Assembly: GCA_025449115.1 (NCBI GenBank)
Contig: JAHLKC010000023.1
Location: forward strand, 310,001-374,000
From: Chytridium lagenaria
Lineage: Eukaryota > Chytridiomycota > Chytridiomycetes > Chytridiales > Chytridiaceae
Reading direction: 5' to 3'
DNA: 64,000 bases
Position numbers and translations under genes: made by a program. Numbering within the stretch: position 1 is the first letter of the stretch; the number at the start of each line of letters is the position of its first letter. The notes beneath the pieces were generated by a model that was given only the letters and a program-made list of their open reading frames with translations, was not told where the DNA came from and made no database searches. Positions 24,528-36,712 of the stretch are shown in pieces.

Positions 24528-25092
24528 ATGCCTTCAGTCAAGCTTCTCCTTATCGTCTTTTGGGTCTCACTCTTCAAGTTCTTGCACTTCCTACATCCGA
24601 TAACAATGCTTTGCAACGTCGTCAAGCTCGTGAAATCGTTACAGACACGGTTGAAGGTCGAGGCTTCAGAGATGGACGTAGCAGACCAGGTGACGTTGGG
24701 ACATTGTTCTCAAAGCCAGTTTGCGCGCAGGTCCAGAACTTTCGCGGTTTGACGTAAGTCTTGTTCAAATCGTTTATAATGCTTGTTTATCTTATCGTTA
24801 ACGCGTTCATTGCATTGCATAGTGTAACCGCGCACTCCTCTCCCTTGGTGGTGGCATTGGAAAACCCATTGAAGTGCTCCGCGTTGCGGGTTCTTCTACG
24901 ACCGGCACGTTTGGGACGTGCAGGATGCGTATTGAAAGCGTTGATGGACAGAGTGGGATCACGTTGAGCAAAGGAAGGATTCAGGCTATTACCAGGGCGT
25001 ATTTCTTGAAGTGTGGGATGGGACAGGGGAGTGTTGTTGCGGTTGGAGGAGTTAGGGGTGGGAATGTGAGATTCTTTTATGAGATGGTGTAA
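24528..25092 (+). CDS. Small secreted protein
   Basis: ATG at 24528 begins MPSVKLLLIVF. The signal peptide continues as GLTLQVLALPTSD once one T is restored in the run at 24558-24561. A dibasic site (ALQRRQAREI) follows and may be cut by a Kex2-like protease. The mature part includes PVCAQVQNFRG, then an intron at 24754-24822 (GTAAGT...CATAG). The second exon encodes GTCRMRIESVDGQSGITL, RAYFLKCGMGQGS and GGNVRFFYEMV-TAA. Three cysteines are visible in that reading. I cannot name a family. A decayed copy of its last 55 bases lies inverted near 29970. Confidence 0.6.
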
Positions 25093-27845
25093 ATTAAGAT
25101 GCACGTTTTGGCGGAGTTGTTTTTATTTCTTGTACGTGACTTATGTATATACATGTTACTTTTTGTTTTTCCATGTGCCCTACTGCAAATAGTAGAAAAC
25201 CTTTCCTTGACCCTGTTTCCTCCAAAGAGCTCTTTTCTGACTGTTGATCATTTTAAGAAAAAACCAGGTGTAAATAATTCCAACTCCGTACTTGTTCATA
25301 ATTCACTTTACGCGGAAACTTAATATTGTTGATCAGTTCCATCTTCAGCGTCGTTCATAGCTGGACATGGGGAAGAATGGGGTTTGAACAAGCAGAAAAT
25401 GAGTTACGGATCAAATTGGAATACATTATAAACGGAATATTTTTCATAGTTTTGCGTACACACGAGAAAGAACCTGCTCCAATGAATCCAAAGTAGAGTT
25501 GCTGTTTCCTTCCATATTTCTTGAACGAGCTTAATGCAGTCTTTGCAGATCTGAGAATAAAAGCATGTCTGTTTATATATTAAGAGGTAGGTGCGTCAAT
25601 ATTTTTTTCAGCTTTTGGACGATCACCGAAGAGATTGTACGGATTTTGACGGGAAATACCATACCTATTTTAATACGTGGAAGATTAGGTTGAAGAGAAA
25701 CGTGAAGTCATGACGAAGGGGTCAACGGAGCGCCGGCCAGAGAGACGAAGGCGTAACTCATCACAAGCTAGCGATTGATAAAAAAAAGGAGGAGAAGCCC
25801 AATTATTATTTTCGTGAGAAAATGAGTGCTGTCTTTAAAGGGTTTTAAATATATATATAAGCCTCTGTATGAATTTTTTCAGTAATGTCGCGCGCCATGC
25901 ACAACAAAGTAAATAATGGTGCGTCAACGCCGAAAACTTGTTTCATTTAATGTTCCTGAAACGCCGATGCCTTTTCTAATATTTTTTATTAATATATGTC
26001 TCTAATGTATTCGTCCATACAACAGGTGGTGTCGACGACGACCGTCTTCAGATAAACTTTTTACCCGAAGTTCAAAAGACGTAACGGGTTGTAGCGCGCA
26101 GTCCTGAAAAAGCTTTCACATTTCAACCCTTCACAACGTTACTTATCGACACATAAAATACCACTGAGTATAGAATTCAACCAAAGACTTTATCAGATTG
26201 AACCTCCCTCCGCCATCATGCACAAAATAATCTGTACTCAGCCATGTATGTCAAATACCTGAATATATGATCCGTCGCATTTTATGTAAAACGTTAGTGA
26301 ATAAAACCGTCAGGTAAGTCACGGAAACGATTCAAAGCTTTCAACATTTTCATGCAGAAACCTACGGGTTGTATGCAACTGCATTTTTCAGTAGTGAGAT
26401 ATTTATACCGTTTGCATCGTCGTCCACCCTTTCCTTGAGTTTATGTGTGAATATGCGTACCTTTTAACGGTGCTGCGTAGGTCCTCGATGTTGGTGTTTC
26501 GAATAGCTTAAAGCTTGGAGGCGGGTTACTGATGGAGGGCTGCAATATCGAGATGATGGATTTTGGCAATATTCCTGTTGTGAAGACAGATGGAGATGGT
26601 TGATCATGATGAGAGATGTAGTATTCGGGCTGCATTGGGAGATCGATCCGAATGGCCTATTCAAGGTTGATGTCGATGATGATGTCAGGATCTTTGTGCG
26701 GATTTCTGGACCGGAGTGCGGGCCGTCCATGTGTCTCTAGCACATCACTTATTTACACAATACCACCTACACCAACCCTCAAAATTGATTTCTTGGCAAC
26801 GGCTCACATATAGCATTTGAACGGCGTCTTAGAAAGCCATGAAGCTTAACTCCACGAACAAACACGTAAATCCACTCACGTCTTTCCACCGTTTCAATAA
26901 GCGCCGTTCCAAAAGAAGCGTCGGTGGAAACATCTTAATTCATTTCCGTATTGGCAAATGAAGGGTCAAATTCATTTATTTACGCATTCTGTGGACGATT
27001 GGTGCGCAGTTTGGTCAGGGACGCTTGGGGTGACCTCTCATGATAAACCGCGCATCTTTTTATTTCTTGTTTCAAAAGTAATATTATTTTCTAATGTCTT
27101 TTCGTGGAAAAAGCAATGACGGCAACTTTGGGGGGTGTTATTGGCCTTTGAACTTCAGTCTTTGAACCCAGTGTTTGAACTTTAGGCTGCAGGTGGCCCA
27201 CCCACCCACCACCCACAGCCTCAATTAAGGTTCACTGCCATGTCGCATGAGTAATACAAGATTCCATCGCATTGGGGCGGTGCTTTTGGGCCCTTGGTCT
27301 TGGGCTGTGCGCCTGTGCCTGATAATCCTTCCTTTCTTGGCGAGTTTGTGCTCGGTTCAGCGTGCAGTGGCTTTGAACTATGTGGGACTTGTCCTACCCA
27401 CTGGGCGTTCTTTAACTCTTTTTTTCTTGTGCTTTTAAGGGAAGGAGGAAGGGAAGGAGAAGATATGAGCCATTTCCACTTTGAACCTTTTTTTTTGTTT
27501 CAAGTTTTCAAGTTTTTATTTTTTTTGTTTCTTTTGGGTGACTGACTGCGTAAAAATGAATCTGTGGGCGCATGAAGGACAACGGGGGGTGCAAGAAGCT
27601 GTAAAAAGTTGCTAAAGACGTCCGTGCGCAATAAAACATATTCGCTATCAGATCCTTCCATCAATTTATTAATAATAAATAAATTACTAAAACAAAACAC
27701 CTCGAAACCTGCACGGCCACTATTAAACGATAACCTCCTCAATAATCCCTAAAAAAGCTAAAGCAAGACGCATTTATACTATCCGAGTAAACAAACATAA
27801 AAACGCCACACCACTTTTCCCACCATTCCTGAATTATGAGTAGCG
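25093..27845. other. 2.7 kb gene-poor region
   Basis: AT-rich sequence with many in-frame stops. The only recognisable item is a possible relic of the F-box-like segment at about 26620-26715. A CCACCC tract lies at 27187-27220. Confidence 0.45.
26620..26715 (-). pseudogene. Possible relic of the F-box-like segment of the ankyrin family
   Basis: The minus strand reads PEIRTKIL from a stretch nearly identical in bases to the ankyrin gene at 23400 (gaaatccgcacaaagatcct). The following bases drift into stops. No ankyrin units follow. It may be a dead fragment or a chance short match. Confidence 0.3.
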
Positions 27846-29191
27846 ATGCTCGCAGCCACTATCCATCCTTCATCTGCTGCCACTTTACCCCGATTGTGCT
27901 CTCCACCCGCCTCGCCTTGCTCGACTCAAGAGCTTCAAAACCAGCTTCACAGGGATAACCTTCTTCCATCCAACTCGTATACCTCCTTGACCCCTAGTCT
28001 CGACACTTGGTCAAGTCCCATCTTCCTCAAAGACCCTTCTTTCCTCCCATCCGCCGATACCACTCCCATACTCAACCACTGGGATCTCTTTGACATGGAT
28101 CCTTTCATGAACCTTGCTTTCAACTCAAATAACATGTCTCAAAACGTTGCGGCAAACTCAACTGTATCTTCGTACCCGCGCAGGACGTCCAACAACTTCA
28201 GATTCAAAATGGACCTGATGATTCGCTGGTCTCTTTCTCCAACTCTCATCACAATCGTCATTTGCACCGCCGTCACAGAACCAACAATCCTTTATCCCTT
28301 ACAACCACGTCATGAACATCAACAACAATATTCCCATCCTCCCCCCATCGACGTGATCTTTTCCAACCACTATCAAACTCAACCACATGCCCCATAACTC
28401 CTCTCCACACTCCCCACATGCAGATAGCAACTCCGCCCATGGCAATAACAGAATTCTCATCCTCGACCTTTGTCCCATCCCACAACTCTCTCATGTCTGC
28501 AATGCTACCACCCCACCAAGACAACTTGATCAACGACATCAATTCCCTAATAAACCTCCCCATCCATCATCACCACCGCAAACCATCCATCCACGATCAA
28601 ACCCCAACTCCAACGACATCACCCCCTCTAAGCATCTCCCCACACCCCGTTCAACTCCCCACCGCCGCTGAAACCGCCGCCCTCCTCGCTCTCCCCTCAA
28701 CAACCCATCCATGCAATTGGGCTAGCTGCACCGAAACCTTTACAACACCGTCAGATCTCTACGACCATCTCACACAGTTTCACGGTCACATCCATGTGAA
28801 ATCCACCTACTCTATTCAATGTCAATGGCGGGGTTGCAAGAATGCTGGAAAGACGTTTGGCAAACGAAACCATTTTGTGAGTCATTGCAGAGCGCATGTG
28901 GAGTTTTGGGGGAATGGGTGTGGAGTGTGTGGAAGAGCTTTCAAGTGGTGAGTTTCCCTTCTAGTCTTTTTTTTTATTTGGTTGTGTTAGTCCCTTTTAT
29001 TAACGCGTTTTGTTTTTGTTCATAGGCCACATGATCTCAAGAAACATCGAGATAAGACTGGACATGCGGCCGCGACACCGATTCGAACGGCATCAGCGTC
29101 GTCGTCCGATAACGCTTTAAGAAAAACAAAGTCTTCGGGTATCAAGAAGAATTCAATGCACTCAACCAGCCCAAAGATCAAAGAGGAATGA
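27846..29191 (+). CDS. Second PacC/Rim101-like zinc-finger transcription factor
   Basis: ATG at 27846. The N-terminal half is Ser/Thr/Pro/Asn-rich and crosses several frames (SLDTWSSPIFLKDPSFLP; NHWDLFDMDPFMNLAFNS; MAITEFSSSTFVPSHNSL). The finger block at about 28700-29060 has the PacC layout: HPCNWASC, SDLYDHLTQFHGH, CQWRGCKNAGKTFGKRNHFV, SHCRAHVEFW and CGVCGRAFKW. An intron (28948-29025) separates these from PHDLKKHRDKTGHA. The C-terminus is basic and ends SPKIKEE. Shared features with the 6860-8817 factor (KRxHxVSHCRAHV and FKWPHDLKKH) make them paralogues. This intron is absent at the same place in the other gene. Target genes are unknown. Confidence 0.72.
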
Positions 29192-30347
29192 AAGAAACCC
29201 TCCACCCCCTTTTTTTTTGTATATACATTGTGCTCTTTATGTTTTTGTTTCTCTGTACTTTTGTTGCATAATGTTTTGTATGTTTCTCACTGTATTTCGC
29301 ACTTGTTTGTATTTGTTGATCTGCATTTTCACGACTCCCTCCCCGTCACGTCACGTCTTCTCTTTCCCTAATACCTGTTCTTCCGCATTCTGCATACCAA
29401 AAAAAATAAAATCACCCCCCTCACCAAGCAATTTGTCTTTGAGCGTGACGCCTTCTTTGGAGTCTCCGACTCCACCTAATCTTTCCATACGAAAATGAGG
29501 CTGTGGTCTCTGGGCGTCTTTTGTGATCGACTGTGAACGGATCACATCTTGTCTATTTACGTCGTCAGGTGAGTGCAAGGGTGGCTTGTTCTTGTTAAAA
29601 CAAGAGAAAAAATTGGGCTTCAAATTTTGTATTATTGTGAGGGGGCCGTCGTTTGACCGTTGTTGCACGATGAGAAGAGTGACGACGGGGCGGGACACTG
29701 GCAGACCACCTCCCACTTTCGCTTACAGTGAAAGGTTTCAAAGCGGTTCAGATACGCTGAAGGTTATGGCGTAGGACATACCGCCTTTTCTGGAATCAAC
29801 GAAAAGCGTAAGAAAGAAAACTAGCGTCGATACTGAACAAGGAATCGTTCCAAAAATATTTACAAAACACATGAAGGAAAATAGTATAATACACCCCTCA
29901 GAACATGCATGCAAAGCACATTCAAAAAGCAAAACCTCCCTAGTTCTCATTCACTTTCGCTTACGCCATCTCATAAAAGAATCTCACATTCCTACTCTAA
30001 CTCCCTTAACCACAACCTTACTATTTAATAAGTTCAGTAAAAGCGATCCCCTAATCTAATAAACTCCAGTAAAAGCGATGAAGGGACAATGGATAGGAGT
30101 TGCGTTGTAATGATTCTGTTATCTTGGCGATAGATACAGCGGCTGAAGTCGCAAGTTTCGGATTAACGTCATCCAGTTGATGAATTATCACCTTCGTTTA
30201 TTAAATGTATCGTACGAGGATTTCATTTTTTCCTCACAAGACATTTTATGCAATAGGCACGAATCTAGTTTGCCGTTGCTCATGGATAACCACATCTGCA
30301 AAGAATTGTCAAATCTAAAAGTCGGAGTTTTCCAAACAAACTCAACC
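29192..30347. other. Intergenic with a decayed duplicate
   Basis: T-rich 3' flank of the zinc-finger gene, no supported gene, then the inverted relic reported separately. Confidence 0.5.
29962..30019 (-). pseudogene. Inverted relic of the small secreted protein gene 3' end
   Basis: On the minus strand the bases encode NVRFFYEMA-TAA, with the central 27 bases identical to 25060-25086 of the secreted-protein gene. Upstream similarity (gttgtggttaagggagttag against gttgcggttggaggagttag) has one missing base. Nothing further upstream matches. Confidence 0.6.
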
Positions 30348-31656
30348 ATGTCTTCCATCGACATCGATGAGGTCCTTCAGGACGGCAACCTGGATGACCT
30401 CCTCACCCTACACGCAGCAGGTGCTTCTGACAGTCTATATATAATGAATTCTCTTTTCAACAACAACGCCTTTGACTTCCACCTTCTCACCGACAGCAAG
30501 AAACTCCCGCGAAACTGGAGACTCGCTTTCCTCCACATCATAGAAGTATGGTTCATGAGCTCAAAAGACGAATCCAAAGTGACTAGTAGTCATTTATCCG
30601 TGCTATCAGAACTCGTCAGATTGGACCTGATCGATCCGAGAAACATCATTCCAGACCTTGTTGTTCACTTGATTGAAGGAAACGACGTTTGGCGCAATAA
30701 CCTCCTCAGCAACCCAAGAACGTCTGCTGTAAGAGGTTTGGAGAAATATATGGCTCTTTCCAATGCTGACGCTATCACCACATGTGAAATGCTCAAGTGT
30801 GGTCAAGGCGATCCGCTAAAGATGCTGCATCGACAAAAGCTGCAAGGTTTCATTAACCGTTATCCCGAAATCCTCATTTACTTGGCCTCTCATCCGTCCC
30901 TGGAAGACGACAATGCTTTTTGGAAGTTCTTGAACTTGACACGGAGTGTTGACATGCCGATGATCTTCGAAAGCAGCTTCGGGACTCTACAAGTTTATGT
31001 GTAAACCGCGCTTCGCCATTCCTCAAATGACGCCTTTGGATCGTACCTTGAGTCTGTTTAGAGTTTTATTGGGTGATGAGATGAGCTATCCTCAATATCA
31101 GAAACTTCAAAGATTCGCCTTCTGCGCACTCACCAACTCGGACGATCCCCATACAGAAAACTTTATCACTGCCGTGTTGAGTTACTTTCACCCTGTTTTT
31201 CTCGACAAGAGTATACGTTCTAAAACCCCTACCATGAACAAGGAGATATGGTTGCTACTGGCACATGCTTCAAAGGAAGACCGGGATGACATTGTGGATG
31301 CCATCATCTCACATCCTGGCTTTGATTATTCAAGGTGGTTGGATGTTTTACCTAAATTGGTGGAGGTGATGGAACCTGAATTATGGACGGTGGTGTGGGT
31401 TAAACTTACGCCGCCTACGCTGCATGAGCGGAGGGTACTTGGAACTGTGATGGTGGAGGCTGTGTCAAACGCCGTGGAAAGGGGGGACAGAGTTATCTTG
31501 AAAGGGCTTCTTGACTTGGTTGAAGTTTGGGACATTAAGGGAAGAAAGAAGGTTGCCTCTGAACTTACGTGGGGTGATTTTTTGAGACTGCATCAAGTCA
31601 ATGCAGGCCTCGCCGGCTTTATTCGAAATCATCGGGCATTTTGTCAATATCTCTGA
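30348..31656 (+). CDS. Intronless helical protein of unknown function
   Basis: ATG at 30348 (MSSIDIDEVLQDGNLDD) and a run of amphipathic helices without low-complexity sequence. Examples are WRLAFLHIIEVWFMSSKDES, LVRLDLIDPRNIIPDLVVHL, TPLDRTLSLFRVLLGDEM and DVLPKLVEVMEPELWTVVWV. The pattern resembles an alpha-solenoid, HEAT/ARM-like, but no repeat is regular enough to name. One frame break at about 30995-31003 joins the two halves; across it the protein is about 435 residues and ends FIRNHRAFCQYL. It stands alone with no introns, unlike most neighbours. Confidence 0.6.
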
Positions 31657-32143
31657 ATGCCTCTTTTGGCTCATCTTTCTCTTCTTTTATGTTCATTCTG
31701 TTTGGGTCTTCTTTTCTGTGAGAAGTGTGTGTGGACATGTGTGGACGTTACGTTGCAGCCTAAGGCGTACTAACTCCATAGCACTAGATATTATTTTTTT
31801 ATTATATAAAAGTGTTACGTTGAATTTGTCTGAAGCGGATGTTGGAAGAAGATTTATGCCAGAGAGGACTTTGATATGATGCGATGATGGGATGATACGA
31901 TGATGGGATGATGTGATATAGGACAAATTTGGTGTAAGGAACTCGAGGGAGGGCAGATGTGATGATTTGTGTGAGGATTGAATGTTACGTGGCTCTGTTG
32001 GGGAGTAGCCAAAGTGATGGAGACATCTGATGTGGGTATGGATGCTCGTCGTCTGGTAGGTTCGCCTCTACCCATCACCTGTCCTACTTCCCTGCCATCA
32101 ATTTCAAGTCCGAAATTGTCTGTATCAACGGACACTCCAAACG
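31657..32143. other. Intergenic with GATGATGG repeats
   Basis: 5' flank of CDC45. 31876-31918 has imperfect gatgatggga/gatgatac repeats. Confidence 0.55.
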
Positions 32144-35016
32144 ATGGGCTACGTTCCATTGACCCATCTCAAGGAAGCCTATGTCCGCATCAAAGAAGAC
32201 GCCGCATCCTCAGGGGGTGGGATCAGCGTCCTTGTCTTTGTGACCGCCGATGCCGATAGTCTATGTGCACTCAAGATCCTCTTGGTTTGCCTATTAAACA
32301 TACTTGAACGGAAAAACCTGATTGTGATGTAGAAACTGTTCAAGTCGGATTGTATAGCTTATCTTGTTGTGCCTGTTGCGGGGTTGGATGAACTCAACGC
32401 TGCGACTATGAGACATGTGCAAGAGAACACTGAGGTGAATAGTTTTATTTGAACGTTGAGCCGGCGCTAAACCGCATGCTCTAGATCAAGAGTCTCGTCA
32501 TGCTCAACTGTGGTGGGATTCTCGACCTTGAAAGCTTTTTCCCACTTTCCGAAAAGATGTCTGTGTATGTGATTGATTCGCATCGGCCTGTGCATTTACG
32601 GAACTTGTTTGGGGGGATAAGGTTTATTCTCGGATGTTTGGAAGAAATGCTGATGGTTCTCTTCCAAAGGTGATTGTGTTTGATGATGGAGAAGCAGATG
32701 AAATGAAACCTGTACAGGAGGCGTTTCAGGCGTTGGAGGTAGAGTAACTGTCTTTCAGTTCTAATTTTGTTTAAGTATCAAGGCTCTGACAGTGACGAAC
32801 CTGACGACGATGAAAACGAACCCGAAGACCCACCCTCAGACGCCGAAGAAACTCTAGACGCCGTACGTCCCCCTTCCCTATTCCAAACTTACATTTCCAG
32901 GACACCACTCCATCGAAAAACGCAAAGCCCCACTCGACCTGGAGACTTGACACCACGTTCTCGACGGCGGAAAAACGCGGCACAGAAACGGAAACGGAGG
33001 AGAGATTATCAGATGCTGGTGACAGAGTACTATTCGGAGGGGACTTATTATGGGACCTCGGCGAGTTCTATTATGTATACGCTTGCGACGCAGATGGGGA
33101 AAGTGAATGGGGAGATGTTATGGTTTGTATATCTTTTTATATAGTTTTGTTTGCTGTTGTCAATATCAACGTCGAAAATACCTTTCACAGTATTTATCTG
33201 CGCTTCAAAGTACTCAATTCTTTATTACAACACCACTTTTGATTTTTTGAAAAAAAAAGGCTCTCCATCATCGGCGTCAGCGACCAATACGTCCACGAAC
33301 GCATCGACGCCTCTAAATACCGCACTGAAGCCTCCCTCCTTAAAGACGAAACCACTCGCTTTGATCTAAGCGGCCGCAACGCCCCCCAAAACGCCTTTGA
33401 CGACCCCGACAACCCCGACGATCCCCTATTCCGCGACGATGACGACGACGACTATCGTGACCCCGACAACCCCGAAGATGGACATCGACCGAACCGCCTC
33501 TTGGGTGCACAGCGTCCTGGTGCGCCTATTCTACGTGGAGCAGCTGTTGGCGTGCATGGTGTGAGGAACGCGCATGATAGGAATATTAAATGCGTGGATG
33601 AGTTTAGGTTGATGTTGTTGAGGCATTGGAGTTTGTATGAGAGTTTGTATCATTCGAGTTATGTTGCGACAAGGTTGGGGTGTGGAGGGAAAAGGGACGG
33701 CAGCGGCTAACGAATCTGTTAGCGAAAATGGGGTACAATATACTTTTCCTTCCCTTTTACATTTTTTCTGATGTTTTGTAGGTTCCCGCATAAAGAATGT
33801 CAACAACTTTACACTGAAATGCACACCACGTTGAAAAAAGGATCTTACGAAAAAGTTGCCAGCGTTAGGACCTGCGTTTAATCTTCCAGATCTCATGTTT
33901 CCGAGCTTTCTACGACATTACGGGTACAAGTTTACGATTGGTGCAGCTGATGCTGTGCATGGGGTTACGGCGTTGTTGGATTGCGGAGCGGATTGGATGA
34001 GGCGACAAGCGGGCGGGGAGGATGTTGAAGCTGGGGAGGGGAGAAGGGGCGGACAGGGGCTTTTGTGGGGAAGGAGGGTCCGAGTGGGATGAGTGGAGTT
34101 GGGATGGGGATGAAACAAGGGGACGGCGGCGGTGAGGGTTGTTGTGAGTGAGTTTGATCGGTTTGATGCGGGGAGAGGGGAGGAGAAGGATGGTGGGGAG
34201 AGTGGGAGTGAGGATGAGGAAGAAGCGGAAGAGGATGAGGAAAGAGGGAGGGGAGGGGAGAGTTGTGAGAAGGAAGAAGAGGGCAAGGGAGAGAGAGTGG
34301 ATGAAGATTTTTATTTGGCATATGATGCACTTGAAAAGTAAGTTGTGTTTTCGGCTTGACGAGATGACTGATTATCGCCCTTTTGTGGGGGGACAGTGTG
34401 GATCTTTTGTATCATGGGATTCACTTGAGCATGCAATTCCAACGCGCTCTCGTCCGTGCCGGTATATCCATCCTCGACCGGCAAATCACCAAAATCCTCA
34501 AGCTTTCCGACTCACCGTTCTGGCGGGTGTATCGGCGAAGGCGATGGCGGTGGAGGTGGTGTAGGTGGACTTGTGGGTGAAAACGAGTTTTTGATATTTG
34601 GGAGATCTGTGCCGCCTTTGTGTCGACTTGCGTCGTTTCTAATGGATGCATATAGGGTTGGTGCACCTTTTTTTTCTGAGTTTGTTGATGCGCGGTTTTT
34701 TTAGGAACATAGGAAGAAAGTAATGCCACTTGTGATTGCGGCGTATAATGATGAGACAGATGGGTATTTGGTGTTGGGGAACCGGATTCCAAGAGGCATG
34801 GGGATGTTAGGAAAAAGTAAGGCTGTGAGGTTATCGAATGAGTATTTTCTAAGCATGTTTTTTATCTAGTTTTTTTCAGTATCGCATTTCAACTTGCGGC
34901 TGAGAAGACGGGGGTGAAGATTAGCAATGTGAAACTTTGATTCGGCTGCTGCGGAGGTGCCGAGAGATGATCTGTTGCCGTTTATTGAGAGCTTGCAGGC
35001 GAGTTTGTCGGCTTAG
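32144..35016 (+). CDS. CDC45: CDC45, replicative helicase (CMG) subunit
   Basis: Cdc45 joins MCM2-7 and GINS in the CMG helicase and is needed for replication origin firing. Matches in order: ISVLVFVTADADSLCALKIL (exon 32144-32284); SDCIAYLVVPVAGLDEL (32333-32434); LNCGGILDLESFF and VIDSHRPVHLRNLF; an acidic exon after YQGSDSDEPDDDE; YYSEGTYYGTSASSIMYTLA; FRLMLLRHWSLYESLYHSSY and VATRLG; LMFPSFLRHYGYKF; SAADAV-like GAADAVHGVTALLDCG; a long Glu/Asp/Gly insertion; DLLYHGIHLSMQFQRALV; and VMPLVIAAYNDETDGYLVLG. The C-terminus is LLPFIESLQASLSA. Several frame changes occur after 33690, mostly next to homopolymers. Introns are short. The order and spacing of conserved blocks make the assignment secure. 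Confidence 0.92.
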
Positions 35017-36653
35017 GTGTGGGGATGAAGCAGGGAGCTGTATTGATATGTGAGTTGGATTAATTATTAATATATGATTTGAGGAAAAGTATGGCACTGT
35101 TATTTCGTTTGCTGCATCAGGTCATTGACTTTATATTACAAGTTACCTCATCTTTGACTTTTGATCCTTTTTTCGTACTTTGGTTGTTTTGGTCCGATAT
35201 TTCTGGAGAAATCAGTCGACAGCCAGTAATGTTGGGAAAACTCGCTGGGCTATTTTTGAACAGGTACAGCGACAGGTTTATTATCTTCCTTTGGCGCACT
35301 CGGTCTAAGATCCGTGACAACATCCTTGACCCACTTCAATCAACCCATCGAGCTTATCCGTTTGAGCAAAACCTACAAATTAATTCTCCACAATTCTGAG
35401 CGTCGAGGTCAGTTCATCGTGGCGCCGATTTGTCGTCAATGCTCCCCGCGTTTAAAAGAAAACTGGAACATGGAAGCAGTTTGTAGAGTTGATAGAGAAT
35501 GTCTGCGGTAGATTTCTGGTCCAAACACGGGAAAGGTCGGAGCTGACTAAACGCCCGATAGTGGTAGTTAGTTATGATGCAATGTATTTCGACAGGAATG
35601 GCAAAAGGTAATTATATCGAAGTCCTCCACGTCCGTTCTATGCTACGATGAATAATTGGTAGGGTTCGAGCGGGATAAAGAAAGTTACAAAGAGGATTGG
35701 TTTAACAAGGATCACGCTAGGACGAATTTACACCATATAAAGCTAGCCAGTCAATGGAATATGCCGACGCGGTCCTTCGCAGCGAGTAAGTCTCATCTTC
35801 TTTTTAGTTAGAGACTTGCATCCATTACCATCGACACTTCTTCCTTTTTTTCAGCTGCGGGTTGTTGTTTGTTTTGATTTTTCCTGATTGCAGTAAAAGT
35901 ATCGAAAAGAACATGTTTTCGACGTACTTTAATGTAAAAGTTCCCTATGAAAAGAGATTTCAGCCAGTATGGTAACATTTTGGGACTAATTTCCCAGCTT
36001 TTGACTTTTTCTTTGCCATTTTCATTTTTGAGATTTGCTTGAATTCCAGAAGTTGGACTTCCATTGCAGCGGCAGTCTTTTGTTTGACTTTTATTAGGCG
36101 CTTTGATTAAGTATAGAAGTTTGACATTGAAATTTCGAATCACAGTATATACTAAATATATCCATACCTGCTGAAAAATTATTGGGTAACAGGCCCATAC
36201 CATATATAAAAATTTGCTTGAGAAAAAAATAATTAAGATTGGAGACCGTTGCCTCAGAGTGTGAAAGCAAAACGTCATCAGCATGGGCGGTAGGAATCCA
36301 GGTTGGCATATAGAATCCATATGTTAGGTAAGTAACAGTTTTTGCGAGAGGATTCGAGGATTCAAGGATCGGATGACTATCTGATGCAGCAAGCCCAGGA
36401 TTATTGGACGGGATGAGGTCCTGTATGGAAGTGATGACGACATGCAAGAAGAATCAAGATAACTTCACAACGGGCAAGTTTATTAACTTCTTTGGCATTC
36501 ATCACTATACTCATAGAACCCTACTTTACATGTTGCAGCAACGAGGTCAATAGGAAACACTGTTCTTTGTCTGCTTGCCAATCTTCCTCATGTGACGAAC
36601 CTGGAGATGTTAGAAAATGGAGATAACCTGGAGGATCGTGACAACAAGGAGGA

Positions 36654-36712
36654 GGAGGAGGAGCAGGAGGAGCATGAAGAGGAGGAGACTGGAGGAGGTA
36701 GTGGTTGACGGA
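36654..36712. repeat. GAG/GGA microsatellite
   Basis: Interrupted aggagg/gaggag triplets over about 60 bases. Confidence 0.8.

Noticed and set aside
30177..30347. Upstream extension of the helical protein ORF
   Set aside because: The ATG at 30348 has a better context and the upstream residues look untranslated (Leu/Phe-rich without helix pattern).
33918..34330. Two overlapping Ser/Pro-rich minus-strand frames
   Set aside because: They lie antisense to the acidic insertion of CDC45, whose flanks are conserved protein.
35808..36447. Two overlapping minus-strand frames of 117 and 170 codons
   Set aside because: AT-rich with mixed composition and no motif or intron signals.
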